DNA of 64,000 nucleotides. It comes from Dokdonella sp. (lineage in GTDB: Bacteria; Pseudomonadota; Gammaproteobacteria; Xanthomonadales; Rhodanobacteraceae). A program made the translations under genes and the position numbers. The notes beneath the pieces are model-generated. The model was not told the origin of the DNA and searched no databases. It was given only the letters and a program-made list of their open reading frames with translations. This document shows, piece by piece, positions 17,354 through 26,751 of the stretch (position 1 is the first letter of the stretch; the number at the start of each line of letters is the position of its first letter). Location of the stretch: the NCBI GenBank assembly GCA_019634795.1, contig JAHCAR010000018.1, positions 30,314-94,313 on the forward strand, in the 5' to 3' direction.

Positions 17354-20300
17354 TTGCGTTCAGTCCCTGCAACAGGAGTCCGCTGGCGTGCGCTTGGCCT
17401 TTGCGCCGCCATGTTGCTGGGATTTCCGTCGGCGCATGCGCAGCCTGCCGCCGATGTCGTTACTGCCGAAGCTCTCGATGCGGATTCGATCCGTGCCCGC
17501 ATCGACACGCTGAAGACGCAGACCGACATCGTCGCCGGCGACAAGCAACTGACCCTGGACAACCTGCAGACCGCGCTGGCCCGCCTCGAAAGCGCGCAAG
17601 CCGCGCGCAAGCTGGCCGACGAATACGCCGAAGCGCTCAAGCAGGCCCCGGCAAGAATCGCCGAGTTGCAGGCCGAACTGGCCAGGCCGCAGGAAACCGG
17701 CCCGCGCTCGCAAGCGGTCGATACCGATCCGGCTACTGCCCCGCTGCGCATGGCCGCGCTGCAGATCAAGGCTGTGTCATTGCGTACCCAGCGTCGTGCG
17801 CTCGACGAGACGCTGCGATCGATGGCCTCGCGCGAGCTCGATGCGCGGCAGGAACTGTCGGAGCTTCGCGCCCAACTCGAGAAACGACCCGATCCGCTGC
17901 CGGACGATGCCTCGCAAGTATTGATCGATTCGAACCAGATCAAGGACGACGCGGTGCGCCAGGACCTCTCGGCGCGTATCGAGAAGACCGAGCAGGAAAT
18001 TCTCAGCCTGCCGACACGCGAATCGATCGCCTCGGCGCAGCAGCGCCTGCTCGGGCGCGAGCTCGACCTCGTCATGGCCGACATGTCGGAGCTCGGCAGG
18101 CGCATGGACGCGCGGGAGCAGGAGGAAGTGCGCAGCAAACTCGAGCAGGCCGAAGCCGTGGTTCGCGACACGGCCGGCAAGCCCGATGCGCTGATTACGC
18201 TGGCCAAGGACAATCTGGCCCTGCGCCGGTCGATGTTCGACATCGCCAACGAGCTGCGCAAGCTGTGGTCGACCAAGGATCGGCTCTACGGGCAACTCGA
18301 AGAGGTCGCGACCTCGCGCAAGAATGCCGATCAGATCCTCGCCTTCGGCCGCATCGACGAGGAGTACGGGCGCCTGTTGCGCGAAGTGGCCAAGAAGCTT
18401 CCGGGACAGGCGTCCCTCGATCACCGGATTGCCGAGCGCAGGAATGCAATCATCGACGCACGCGTCGGGCGCTTCCGCAGCGAGCAGCAACTCGCCCAGG
18501 CCGGCACCGGCGCGCTCGCGGCCAATCGATTCCTGGCCACGCATGATGTTGCCGAGTCGCCCGAGGTCATTGCCGCCACCGAAGCGCTGCTCAGGCAACG
18601 CCGCGATGCACTGACCGATCTGCGTGCCATCCAGGGCCGGCAGGTCGAGGCGCTCGACGAGCTCAACCAGCTCGAGGGGGAACTGCAGCAGCGCAGCCGT
18701 CAGTTGCGCTCGATGCTCGACCAGCGCCTGTTGTGGCTTCCGAGTTCAACACCGATCGGCAAGGCTTCGGCCCAGCAGGTCGCCGCCGGCTTCGGCAAGC
18801 TCGTGGCCACGGGCAATCTTGCCACCCTGTGGCCTGCGATTGGCAAGTCATGGTCGAGTCGGCCCGTTCGACCGATCGTGCTGGCTACGGTGGTGTTCGT
18901 TCTCCTGGTCATGCGCAAGCGCCTGCTCGGTCGTCTGGCATCGCTGGCGCAACCGGTCGGAACGCGATCGGACAGGTTCGGCCTGACCATCGGCGCATTG
19001 CTGGTCACGATCCTGCTTGCCATCCCGGTCCCGCTCGCCTTCGCCACCATCGGCCTGCTGTTCGTCCAGCCGTTCAGCCCGAACTCGTATGCCAGTGCGG
19101 TAGGCGCCGGGCTGAACAATGTCGGCATCGTGCTGTTCATACTGGGCCTGTTCCGCAACATGTGCCGACGTCATGGACTTTTTGTCGCACATTTCCACTG
19201 GGAGGCCCGCTCCGTACGTCGCCTCGGCAAGGCCCTGTGGGTGGTGAGCCTGGCGCTCGTGCCCGCGGTCTGGCTGAGCGGCGTGGCGCGCACCAGTGGC
19301 GACCCGGTGCTCAACGATGGCCTCGGACGCCTCGGCGTCCTGATCATTTCACTGGCACTGGCCGTATTCACCCATCGCGTGTTCCGGCCCAGCGGCGGCG
19401 CCATGACCGGCAGCCTCGATCGCAGCGGACTGCTCTGGCGCACCCGGCATCTCTGGTATTGGGCCCTGATCGCGACGCCCTTGGTCCTGGCCGGCATCGC
19501 CATGGCCGGCTACGCGGTCAGTGCCGGTGAACTGCAGGCCCGCATGATCACCTCGGGCTGGGTCCTGCTCGCCATCATCATCGCTTTCCAGATCGCCATG
19601 CGCGGGGTTGTGGTGGCGGGTCGCCAGGCTGCCTGGAGGCAGGCCGAATCGCGTCGGCTCAAACAGCGGGAAGAAGCGCTGGCCAACGCCGCCGCAGACA
19701 CAGGCGGTGAAGGTGCGCCGGTGCTGCCGGACGATCCCGATATCGATGTCGTCACGGTCAGCCAGCAGACGCGCGGTCTGCTGCGAGCAGCCAGTGCCGT
19801 CCTGCTCGTCTTGCTGCTGTGGGGAACGTGGAGCGGCCTGATTCCGGCCCTCGGCATCTTCAACGACATCGTGCTCTGGTCGAGCGTGACCACGACCGCG
19901 TCCGGCCAGGTGGTCGGTGCGATCACCCTCGGTCACGTGTTGCTCAGCGTGGTCCTGCTCGGGCTCACGTTCTTCGCCGCGCGCAATTTGCCCGGCTTCC
20001 TCGAGGTGGTTGTGCTGCATCGCTTCGACATCGATGCCGGCACGCGATACGCCTATGTCACGATCACGCGCTACGGCATCCTCGCGATCGGTCTCCTGTT
20101 CGCCTTCAGCCATATCGGCGCGGACTGGTCCAAGCTGCAGTGGATCATCGCCGCGCTTGGCGTCGGGCTCGGTTTCGGCCTGCAGGAAATCGTCGCCAAC
20201 TTTGTCTCGGGCATCATCATCCTGTTCGAACGCCCGGTCCGTGTCGGTGACCTGATCACCATCGGCGATACGGTCGGCACGGTCTCGCGGATCAAGATCC

Positions 20301-20776
20301 GCGCGATCACGATCACCGATCCGGACAACTTCGAAGTGCTGGTGCCGAACAAGGCCTTCATCACCGGAACGGTCAAGAACTGGTCGCTGACCAGCCAGAT
20401 CACCCGCCTTGTGATCAAGGTCGGGGTCGCCTATGGCAGCGATGTCGCGCGCGCCCAGCAGATCATGCTCGATGTCGCCGAAGCCAACGAACAGGTACTG
20501 GAGACACCGGCGCCGATCGTGCTGTTCCTCGGTTTCGGCGACAGCTCGCTCGATCTCGAACTGCGCGTGTTCGTCGGTCGCATCGACCATCGCCTGTCGA
20601 CGGTCAACAACCTGCATCTGGCCATCGACAAGGCCTTCAGGGAAGCCGGCATCGAGATTCCGTTCCCGCAACGCGACGTGCACCTGCACGGACTTGCGCC
20701 TGACGAGTCGAACAAAGCCGATCCGACGGATGCTTCGGAATCGGGTACGGTGACAGGTTCGAAATACTCGAAATGA
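17354..20776 (+). CDS. Large MscK/KefA-type mechanosensitive channel
   Basis: A 1140-residue inner-membrane channel. A signal peptide (ALGLCAAMLLGFPSAHA) is followed by a ~480-residue periplasmic region rich in coiled coil (TLDNLQTALARLESAQAARK and similar). About eight transmembrane segments occupy residues ~510-870, then the pore-forming MscS helices. The MscS core is clear: LGVGLGFGLQEIVANFVSGI, ILFERPVRVGDLITIGDTVG, VLVPNKAFITGTVKNWSL. The cytoplasmic vestibule domain ends in IEIPFPQRDVHLHGL. Such proteins release solutes on hypo-osmotic shock, and MscK is K+-sensitive. The start is TTG, supported by GAGG six bases upstream and by the position of the signal peptide. Size is typical of MscK/MscM. 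Confidence 0.92.
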   Translation: MRSVPATGVRWRALGLCAAMLLGFPSAHAQPAADVVTAEALDADSIRARIDTLKTQTDIVAGDKQLTLDNLQTALARLESAQAARKLADEYAEALKQAPARIAELQAELARPQETGPRSQAVDTDPATAPLRMAALQIKAVSLRTQRRALDETLRSMASRELDARQELSELRAQLEKRPDPLPDDASQVLIDSNQIKDDAVRQDLSARIEKTEQEILSLPTRESIASAQQRLLGRELDLVMADMSELGRRMDAREQEEVRSKLEQAEAVVRDTAGKPDALITLAKDNLALRRSMFDIANELRKLWSTKDRLYGQLEEVATSRKNADQILAFGRIDEEYGRLLREVAKKLPGQASLDHRIAERRNAIIDARVGRFRSEQQLAQAGTGALAANRFLATHDVAESPEVIAATEALLRQRRDALTDLRAIQGRQVEALDELNQLEGELQQRSRQLRSMLDQRLLWLPSSTPIGKASAQQVAAGFGKLVATGNLATLWPAIGKSWSSRPVRPIVLATVVFVLLVMRKRLLGRLASLAQPVGTRSDRFGLTIGALLVTILLAIPVPLAFATIGLLFVQPFSPNSYASAVGAGLNNVGIVLFILGLFRNMCRRHGLFVAHFHWEARSVRRLGKALWVVSLALVPAVWLSGVARTSGDPVLNDGLGRLGVLIISLALAVFTHRVFRPSGGAMTGSLDRSGLLWRTRHLWYWALIATPLVLAGIAMAGYAVSAGELQARMITSGWVLLAIIIAFQIAMRGVVVAGRQAAWRQAESRRLKQREEALANAAADTGGEGAPVLPDDPDIDVVTVSQQTRGLLRAASAVLLVLLLWGTWSGLIPALGIFNDIVLWSSVTTTASGQVVGAITLGHVLLSVVLLGLTFFAARNLPGFLEVVVLHRFDIDAGTRYAYVTITRYGILAIGLLFAFSHIGADWSKLQWIIAALGVGLGFGLQEIVANFVSGIIILFERPVRVGDLITIGDTVGTVSRIKIRAITITDPDNFEVLVPNKAFITGTVKNWSLTSQITRLVIKVGVAYGSDVARAQQIMLDVAEANEQVLETPAPIVLFLGFGDSSLDLELRVFVGRIDHRLSTVNNLHLAIDKAFREAGIEIPFPQRDVHLHGLAPDESNKADPTDASESGTVTGSKYSK

Positions 20777-20834
20777 TGAGCCGACCCATCGCTTTATGTG
20801 CCAACCCTGATCCCCATCCAGCCCGGAGAATCGC

Positions 20835-21311
20835 ATGAATACTCTGCTTCGATACGTCCTGATTGGCGCCGCGCTGTGCCTGCCGCTGATGGCCCAGGCC
20901 GCTGGCAAGCCCAAGGTCGAATTCATCAATTCCGACAAGGCCAAGGCGGCGGGCTATCCGTTTTCGCAGGCGGTCCAGGTCGACCACACGCTGTACCTGT
21001 CCGGCCAGATCGGCATCGATCCGGCCACCGGCAAACTCGCCGAAGGCGGGGTCGGCCCCGAGGCGCGCCAGGCCATGCAGAACATCAAGGACCTGCTCGC
21101 CGAGCACGGCCATTCGATGGCCGACATCGTCAAGTGCACGGTGATGCTGGCCGACATCAAGGAGTGGCCCGCCTTCAACGAGGTCTACCGCGGATTCTTC
21201 GACGGACGCTACCCGGCCCGCAGCGCCTTTGCCGGCAGCGGGCTGGCCCTCGGCGCCCGAGTCGAAGTCGAATGCATCGCCGTGGTGGACGGCCCACAAG
21301 GCGGCTCATGA
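20835..21311 (+). CDS. Exported RidA-family protein
   Basis: A 158-residue protein with an N-terminal signal peptide (RYVLIGAALCLPLMAQA), unusual because classical RidA is cytosolic. The RidA core begins at about residue 30 (FSQAVQVDHTLYLSGQIGID) and ends with ARSAFAGSGLALGARVEVEC, which contains the Arg that binds the imine substrate carboxylate and the Glu near the catalytic water. RidA deaminates reactive enamine/imine intermediates; an exported version presumably acts on a periplasmic compound. GGAG precedes the ATG. It lies 58 bases after the channel gene. Confidence 0.86.
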   Translation: MNTLLRYVLIGAALCLPLMAQAAGKPKVEFINSDKAKAAGYPFSQAVQVDHTLYLSGQIGIDPATGKLAEGGVGPEARQAMQNIKDLLAEHGHSMADIVKCTVMLADIKEWPAFNEVYRGFFDGRYPARSAFAGSGLALGARVEVECIAVVDGPQGGS

Positions 21312-21339
21312 CATTGCGATCGATCCGCTTGACGCGAAC

Positions 21340-21782
21340 GCATCGCAGCGAAGCCGAAGGATGCTTCTTGTATCCGTTCGTCCCGAGCGTAGCGCAGCGA
21401 AGTCGAAGGATATCCCGAGTATCCGTTCGACCTGAACCTAGCGCAGCGAAGTCGAAGGATACCCCCAGTATCCGTTCGTCCCCGGATCGCAGTCCGGGGC
21501 AGGCTCTGAGCGTAGCGCAGCGAAGTTGAAGGATATCCCGAGTATCCGTTCGACCTGAACCTAGCGCAGCGAAGTCGAAGGATACCCCCAGTATCCGTTC
21601 GTCCCCGGATCGCAGTCCGGGGCAGGCTCTGAGCGTAGCGCAGCGAAGTCGAAGGATATCCCCGGTATCCGTTCGCCCTGAACGTAGCGCAGCAAAGTCG
21701 AAGGATATCCCCAGTATCCGTTCGTCCCCGGATCGCAGTCCGGGGCAGGCTCTGAGCGTAGCGCAGCGAAGTCGAAGGATAG
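21340..21782. repeat. Compound palindromic repeat array
   Basis: The core GCGCAGCGAAGTCGAAGGAT recurs at least seven times with small changes between 21343 and 21780, alternating with TATCCGTTCG. Three copies of an inner perfect hairpin, CCCCGGA-loop TCGCAG-TCCGGGG, start near 21480, 21604 and 21727, giving a higher-order period of about 124 bases. TATCCGTTCG and CGAAGGATA pair around each inner hairpin. The array fills the space between the converging RidA and VOC genes and may stop or stabilise both transcripts. Units are REP-like and similar to repeats seen in many GC-rich proteobacteria. Confidence 0.88.
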
Positions 21783-21841
21783 TCATGTCTCGTGAGGCAA
21801 GGGTGGATCAGCAATCTCCCTGTGGCGACACAGGCCATCGG

Positions 21842-22279
21842 TCAGCTGCCGGCTTCTTTCCACGGATCGTAGCTGCCGAACCACCACATGTGGCCCTCGG
21901 GGTCGCGGCAACTGTAGCCGCGGCCGCCGTAGTCGTTGTCCTTCAGCTCGTCGATGATCGTCGCGCCGGCGGCGAGCGTCATCGCGTAATGCGCATCGGG
22001 GTCGCTGACGATGACGCAGGGGCACTGGGTTTCGCGCCCGTCGATCTGGTCGGGCTGGGCCATGCGCCGGCCCCACTCGTTGTCGTTGGCCGTGCTGAGC
22101 ATGATCATGCCGTTGCCGAAGGTGAGCTGTGCATGGGCGATGCCGCCGGCATCATCGGCGTAGACGCCGTGCTTCTCGAAGCCGAAGGCCTTGCACAGCC
22201 ACTCGATGGCAGCCGGCGCATCGCGATAGCGCAGGGCAGGGATGATGGTGCAGACGGTGTTCATGGCGTAGTCGGACAT
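21842..22279 (-). CDS. VOC family protein (PhnB-like)
   Basis: A 145-residue glyoxalase-fold protein: TIIPALRYRDAPAAIEWLCK starts the first module, and YSCRDPEGHMWWFGSYDPW is the typical end of the second module in the PhnB/YdcJ-like branch. Function is unknown. The ATG at 22279 has AGGAG upstream and starts just before the domain; an upstream in-frame Met would add 21 unlikely residues. It follows the AraC-type regulator gene on the same strand with a 99-base gap, a pairing common for this VOC subfamily. Confidence 0.83.
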   Translation of the reverse strand: MSDYAMNTVCTIIPALRYRDAPAAIEWLCKAFGFEKHGVYADDAGGIAHAQLTFGNGMIMLSTANDNEWGRRMAQPDQIDGRETQCPCVIVSDPDAHYAMTLAAGATIIDELKDNDYGGRGYSCRDPEGHMWWFGSYDPWKEAGS

Positions 22280-22378
22280 GGCGATCTCCTGGCAGTGGCG
22301 AGCATGGGAAAATTCGTGGCGTCCAGTATCCGTGCTCCGCATTCCGATGGATTGTAGATTTCGGCAATGCCGCTGCGC

Positions 22379-23212
22379 TCAGGGGGAGGACAGGACCGTT
22401 TCGATCGGAACGTGTCGCGGGTAAGGCCCCACGGTCGACAGCCAGGCACCGGGCGCGATACCGGAAAATTCGCGAAACTCATGGACGAGATGCGACTGAT
22501 CGTGGAATCCGCAGTCGGCCGCGACCGCGCTCCAGTTGATGTCGCCCCGCGCATGGGTACTGGCGATCACGTCGGCAAAGCGCTGCAGGCGCAGGAAGCG
22601 CTTCGGACTCACGCCGACATTTTCACGAAACAGCGAACCGAGGCGGCGAACGGATACGCCAGCGTAGCCGGCCAGCGCGGAAACGCTCTGCATGCGCGGG
22701 GCTCGCTGGAGCCCGTTGAGGGCGTGCGTTACCAGGTCGGGCAGCGCCGCTTCGTCGAATCGCTCGAGCAACCAGTCCTGCAACAGGCTGATGCGCCGCT
22801 GCGCCGAACCGGCCTCGAGCATTTGTTCGCGCAGGCGGTCTGTCGTCGTCGAGGCAAGGTCACCAAGATCCGTGTCGGCGTCGCGCAGGCGGTCCAATGG
22901 ATCGCGGAAGAAGGCCCGTGCACCGCCTGGATGAAACTCGACGCCGGCGACGTCACACTGCTCGGCGGTATCGATGATGAAATGACGTGTACCAGGACCG
23001 ACCAGCACCGATCCCGATCGTCGCTGGCAATGCCAGGCCCCTTCATGGCGATAGCTGCGCGTCTCGTCCTCGGCCAGGTTGATGATCAGTGAGGCGCCAG
23101 CCTTCGGAAGGATGCGTTCGAGGCCAAACGGCCGGGTCTCCATCGCACAATCCCAGATCATCGCCACATGCGCGGCGAGGCGACCGCTCGGCTGGATTGC
23201 GGTGAATGCCAT
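22379..23212 (-). CDS. AraC-family transcription regulator
   Basis: A 277-residue regulator with an N-terminal cupin-like sensing domain (GLERILPKAGASLIINLAED and HFIIDTAEQCDVAGVEFHPG) and a C-terminal double HTH domain of AraC type. The latter includes VSALAGYAGVSVRRLGSLF, FRENVGVSPKRFLRLQRF and AADCGFHDQSHLVHEF. This sensor type is commonly encoded next to a VOC protein, as here. Two Met codons are six bases apart; I chose 23212 because GAAGGG then sits at a workable distance. It is likely to control the downstream VOC gene, itself, or both. Confidence 0.85.
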   Translation of the reverse strand: MAFTAIQPSGRLAAHVAMIWDCAMETRPFGLERILPKAGASLIINLAEDETRSYRHEGAWHCQRRSGSVLVGPGTRHFIIDTAEQCDVAGVEFHPGGARAFFRDPLDRLRDADTDLGDLASTTTDRLREQMLEAGSAQRRISLLQDWLLERFDEAALPDLVTHALNGLQRAPRMQSVSALAGYAGVSVRRLGSLFRENVGVSPKRFLRLQRFADVIASTHARGDINWSAVAADCGFHDQSHLVHEFREFSGIAPGAWLSTVGPYPRHVPIETVLSSP

Positions 23213-23331
23213 GGCCATCCCTTCGGATTCAGGATTCGATCCACGCGATCCTAGCAAGCCGACCCCTGGTTCGCACCGGGCGCGAGCTGACCGGTCATGC
23301 CGGCAGGCCGTAGAATCAGGTCAGCACGGAA

Positions 23332-24846
23332 TCAGAGCGGTCCGCCGAGTTCGGCATCCTTGAAACTGCGCGGACTCAATTGCCGGGTCATGCGATAGAC
23401 GCCTTCGCGGACGATGCGGTTCATCCGGATATCGATGATGGTCGTCTCGTTCGGCGCGATCAGCGGCAGCAGGTTCGCGACATCGGCCTCGAGTTCGGCC
23501 ATCCAGTATTCGACATAGTGCTCGCCATCGCGCGGCACGATGCGCAGTCCGTATGGCGGCCTCGGCACCAGCGCCTTGCGCGCGATTTCGCCCGGCTTCC
23601 TGCCCGGGATGGCTGGGCAGCCGGTCAGAGTGGCGTGATTGAGGAAGAACGAGAGGTTGCCCGAGCGCCTGTTCAACTGCCGATCGGCGAGGAAGTTTTC
23701 GGGCAACTGGTTGGGGTCGTGGTTCGGCCCGGCAGTCAGCAACACCTTGACGTCGGGTGCGCCGATGCCGCGCGAATCGAGCAGGCGAAAGACCACCATC
23801 GCATGCGGGTCGTGGATGTATTCGCGATCGGGCAGCACCGGCACGTGTTCGACCTCGAGCCGGTTGGCGACATCCTGGTGGGCGCTGTTCTCGCTTTCGA
23901 ATTCGCCGCAGAGCTTTGCGTAGCCCGCGGCGTCCGAAATCGCAAGACAGCGCAGGATCGCATCGACCGTCGCATCCGTGGCTTCGTCGTTGCGCACGCC
24001 GCGCATGATGCCCATGGCTTCGCCCGAATGGGCCTTGCCCGGCACGATCTTGAAGGCGGTCCACGCCGAGCGCTTAGCGGACACCTTGGTCAGCGATCGC
24101 AGGCGCTTGCGCGCCGAAGGCAAGGCTTCGCCTTCGACCAGCGCGGGCTGTTCAAGCACGATATGCGTGGCATTGAGATTCGCCGCGGCCAGCCGGACCA
24201 CGCCATCGGAACCGATTTCGCCGGTGTACGGATTGACGAAGTCGTAGAGCTTGCGGTCGATGGCATCGCCGCTCAGCACGAACTGGAACAGCGGTGTGGT
24301 CGATTCGACCAGCTTCAGGCGCGGATAGTCGTCGATCCAGCGCAGATTGAGTTCGCAGGATTCCGGGCTGCCGAGTTCGAGCCAGTCGAGTACGCCCTGG
24401 CCGGGCTCGACACCATTGAACCAGCTCTTGATCGCGCCGAGTCGCGACTTGCCGAGCTGGGCCAGCGCGGAACCGAAATTGGCCGGGGCCAACATCACCA
24501 GATGGCTCATCGGACATTCGGCCAGGCGCTTGGTCTGCAGATAGGTCCGGTCGAACCAGTCGCGGATCACCGGGCCGCCGGTCGAGTGCGTGATGCAGAC
24601 GAATCGCCGCCCGGCACCCGCTTCGGCAAGCACGCCGGCCAGCGCGGCCTCGAAGCCGCGCGAAATATCCGGCAACCGGACCTCGTCGCGAAAGCTGATG
24701 TACTGGCCTAGGTACAGATGCTGCACATCGAGCTTAGGTCCGCCATTGCGCGCCGCCTCGGCCTTCAGGCGCGCCGGCAATCCGCCATAGGTGTCGGTAT
24801 TGGTAACGCTCCAGCCATGCACGAAAAGCACGAGCAATGCAGCCAT
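23332..24846 (-). CDS. Alpha/beta-hydrolase (lipase/esterase-like)
   Basis: A 504-residue protein. The N-terminal third has an alpha/beta-hydrolase core: LLVLFVHGWSVTNTDTYGGL contains the oxyanion-hole HG motif, and FVCITHSTGGPVIRDWF contains the nucleophile Ser in a HSTGG elbow, a variant of GxSxG. HLVMLAPANFGSALAQLG follows as in lipases. The C-terminal ~220 residues are beta-rich with no recognised domain and may bind substrate or carry a target-recognition function. No signal peptide is evident: the hydrophobic MAALLVLFV is the first core strand. The size and two-domain layout resemble secreted phospholipase effectors, but no secretion genes or immunity gene are nearby, so that is not claimed. 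Confidence 0.72.
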   Translation of the reverse strand: MAALLVLFVHGWSVTNTDTYGGLPARLKAEAARNGGPKLDVQHLYLGQYISFRDEVRLPDISRGFEAALAGVLAEAGAGRRFVCITHSTGGPVIRDWFDRTYLQTKRLAECPMSHLVMLAPANFGSALAQLGKSRLGAIKSWFNGVEPGQGVLDWLELGSPESCELNLRWIDDYPRLKLVESTTPLFQFVLSGDAIDRKLYDFVNPYTGEIGSDGVVRLAAANLNATHIVLEQPALVEGEALPSARKRLRSLTKVSAKRSAWTAFKIVPGKAHSGEAMGIMRGVRNDEATDATVDAILRCLAISDAAGYAKLCGEFESENSAHQDVANRLEVEHVPVLPDREYIHDPHAMVVFRLLDSRGIGAPDVKVLLTAGPNHDPNQLPENFLADRQLNRRSGNLSFFLNHATLTGCPAIPGRKPGEIARKALVPRPPYGLRIVPRDGEHYVEYWMAELEADVANLLPLIAPNETTIIDIRMNRIVREGVYRMTRQLSPRSFKDAELGGPL

Positions 24847-24998
24847 GATCGGACTCCTTGTCGATTTGCCGTGGATCGATACTCAGCGCCGCAAGATGCA
24901 ACGGTCACCGTCAGCGGGCGAGGGACACCGCGCCGCAACATCGTCGCTCTTCCTGCTGCCGCCGGCGGGAAAAGTACTCGCGATTGCAGCATCTCCGT

Positions 24999-25630
24999 CT
25001 TCCTCCTTCTCCCGCTGGCGGGAGATGGTCCCGAAGGAGGATGAGGGAGGGCTCTTGACTCCGTCGCTCGTGACGATCTCGCTCCGCCCGACCACCCTCA
25101 CCAGCCTGTCGGCAGCCTCTCCCGCCAGCGGGAGAGGCATTCCACACTGCAACCTCGCCGCGAGTCCCCTCCATTTTTCGCGGGAGACCACCACTTCTTC
25201 TCCTACTCCCCGCTGGCGGAAGACCAACACTTCTTCTCCTTCTCCCGCTGGCGGGAGACCAAACGGCAGGACTGCCGTTTTGCGCAGCGTATGCTGCCCG
25301 GAGGGCGAGCACCATGGAGGGTGCGAGTTCAGGTGCCCGAAGGGGGATGAGGGTGGGCTCTTGATTCCGTCGCCCGTGACGACCCCGCTCCGCCCGACCA
25401 CCCTCACCAGCCTGTCGGCAGCCTCTCCCGCCCGCGGGAGAGGCATTCCACATCGCAGCCTCGCCGCGAGTCCCCAGCCTTTCGCGCGAGACCAACACTT
25501 CTTCTCCTTCTCCCGCTGGCGGGAGACCAAACGGCAGGACCGCCGTTTTGCGCGGCGTATGCTGCCCGGAGCGCGAGCACCATGGAGGGTGCGGGTTCAG
25601 GTACCCGCAGGGCGGATGAGGGTGGTACTC
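24999..25630. repeat. Tandem ~250-base mosaic repeats with internal palindromes
   Basis: Three direct copies lie roughly at 24999-25226, 25228-25493 and 25494-25630 (the last partial). Each starts with TTCTCCCGCTGGCGGGAGA, a palindrome. The second and third also contain AAACGGCAG/CTGCCGTTT-type palindromes (25261-25280 and 25529-25548). All have blocks of GGATGAGGGTGGGCTCTTGA type, and copies one and two end with CTCTCCCGCC(A/C)GCGGGAGAG. The array fills the 830 bases between the hydrolase and aldo-keto reductase genes, both on the reverse strand. Long open frames through it reflect GC bias only. Related blocks occur at 39284-39508. Confidence 0.85.
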
Positions 25631-25678
25631 CGAACCTGCACAGCAATCCATCCCACCCTGCGCGTCAGCGATCACGCC

Positions 25679-26617
25679 TCAGGCATTTTCAACCGCTGCA
25701 ATCAGCGAAGCGCGCTGCGCCGCATCGAGCATCGTCGCAACACCGGCCTTCAGATTGTCCGACTCGCGATCGGGTTTGCCGGTCGCCGGGATGACCACGG
25801 TCACAGCCGGGTCGCTGAGGGCGAAACGCAGGAACAACTGGGCCCAGGAAGTCGCGCCGACTTCGGCGGCCCAGCCGGGCAGGGCCTTGTCCTTGACCCG
25901 CGAGAACAGGTTGCCGTCGTCAAAATTGCGATTGGCCAGCACGGCGACGCCGAGATCGCGGGCCATCGGGAAGACGCGCTTTTCGGCATCCCGGTGCGTC
26001 ACCGAATAGTTGATCTGCAGGAAATCCGGTTTCGACTCGGCCACTGCATCGGCGAGGTCGTCCTGCGCGCGATCCAGATAGTGGGTCAGGCCGACATAGC
26101 GCACCTTGCCCTCGGCCTTGAGTTCACGGGCCAGGGCCAGCTGGGTCTTCCAGTCGCCGAGGTTGTGTACCTGGAGCAACTCGACATGATCGGTCTGCAG
26201 GCGCTTTAGCGACGCATTGAACTGGGCAAGCCCGGCATCGCGCCCGACCACGCCCGACAGCTTGGTCGCAAGAAAGACCTTGTCGCGCATCTTCAGTTCA
26301 GCCAGCAGGTCACCGATCACGACTTCGGCCGTGCTGTAGGACGGCGACGTGTCGATCAGGCTCGCGCCCGCTGCAAGGAAACGCCTAAGCACCTCGCGGC
26401 GCGGATCACGCTCGGCGGCACTGCTGCCAATCTCGAAACTGCCCGAGGTGCCGAGGCCGATCACCGGGACCTGCTCGCCACTGGAGGGAATCCTGCGCGT
26501 TGCGATCGCGTCCTTCATCCCGGGCGCCGGCGTCGTGGCCAGAGCAAGCGGATTGTCGATCAGGGTGGCCGCGGCGGCGGCGATGGCGGTGCCGAGAAAC
26601 TCGCGTCGATTGGTCAT
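25679..26617 (-). CDS. Tat-exported aldo/keto reductase
   Basis: A 312-residue oxidoreductase. The N-terminus MTNRREFLGTAIAAAAATLI is a twin-arginine signal, so the folded enzyme is probably exported to the periplasm. The AKR barrel begins at about residue 45 (VPVIGLGTSGSFE) with the catalytic Asp and Tyr in LIDTSPSYSTAEVVIG, the Lys in KVFLATKLSG and the His-equivalent in ELLQVHNLGDW. The NADPH-binding C-terminal part includes VVIPATGKPDRESDN. Start at 26617 is set by GGTGA upstream and the Tat motif. It is divergent from rraA across 186 bases. Confidence 0.86.
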   Translation of the reverse strand: MTNRREFLGTAIAAAAATLIDNPLALATTPAPGMKDAIATRRIPSSGEQVPVIGLGTSGSFEIGSSAAERDPRREVLRRFLAAGASLIDTSPSYSTAEVVIGDLLAELKMRDKVFLATKLSGVVGRDAGLAQFNASLKRLQTDHVELLQVHNLGDWKTQLALARELKAEGKVRYVGLTHYLDRAQDDLADAVAESKPDFLQINYSVTHRDAEKRVFPMARDLGVAVLANRNFDDGNLFSRVKDKALPGWAAEVGATSWAQLFLRFALSDPAVTVVIPATGKPDRESDNLKAGVATMLDAAQRASLIAAVENA

Positions 26618-26751
26618 GGCTTCACCTTTCGGGATTTCAGGCTTCCATAGTGTGCCCGCCAGGCGCTCCCGGGCAAACCCTGTCCAGAACGAAGGCTTCA
26701 TGCACCCGCCGTTCGGTGTTTGTCACGAATGCCGGGTTCGCAGCGAAGTAG

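Noticed and set aside
21340-21782. CRISPR array
   Set aside because: Repeats are not separated by unique spacers of constant length, and no cas gene is in the window.
21175-21838. Two ~200-codon reverse frames through the repeat array
   Set aside because: They translate the palindromic units into repeating peptides with no start signal; better explained as non-coding repeats.
23332-24846. Type VI secretion phospholipase effector
   Set aside because: Only the alpha/beta-hydrolase core is visible; there is no VgrG, PAAR, adaptor or immunity gene nearby.
24791-26209. 472-codon forward frame through the mosaic repeats
   Set aside because: It spans three repeat copies and runs antisense into the aldo-keto reductase; no ribosome binding site.
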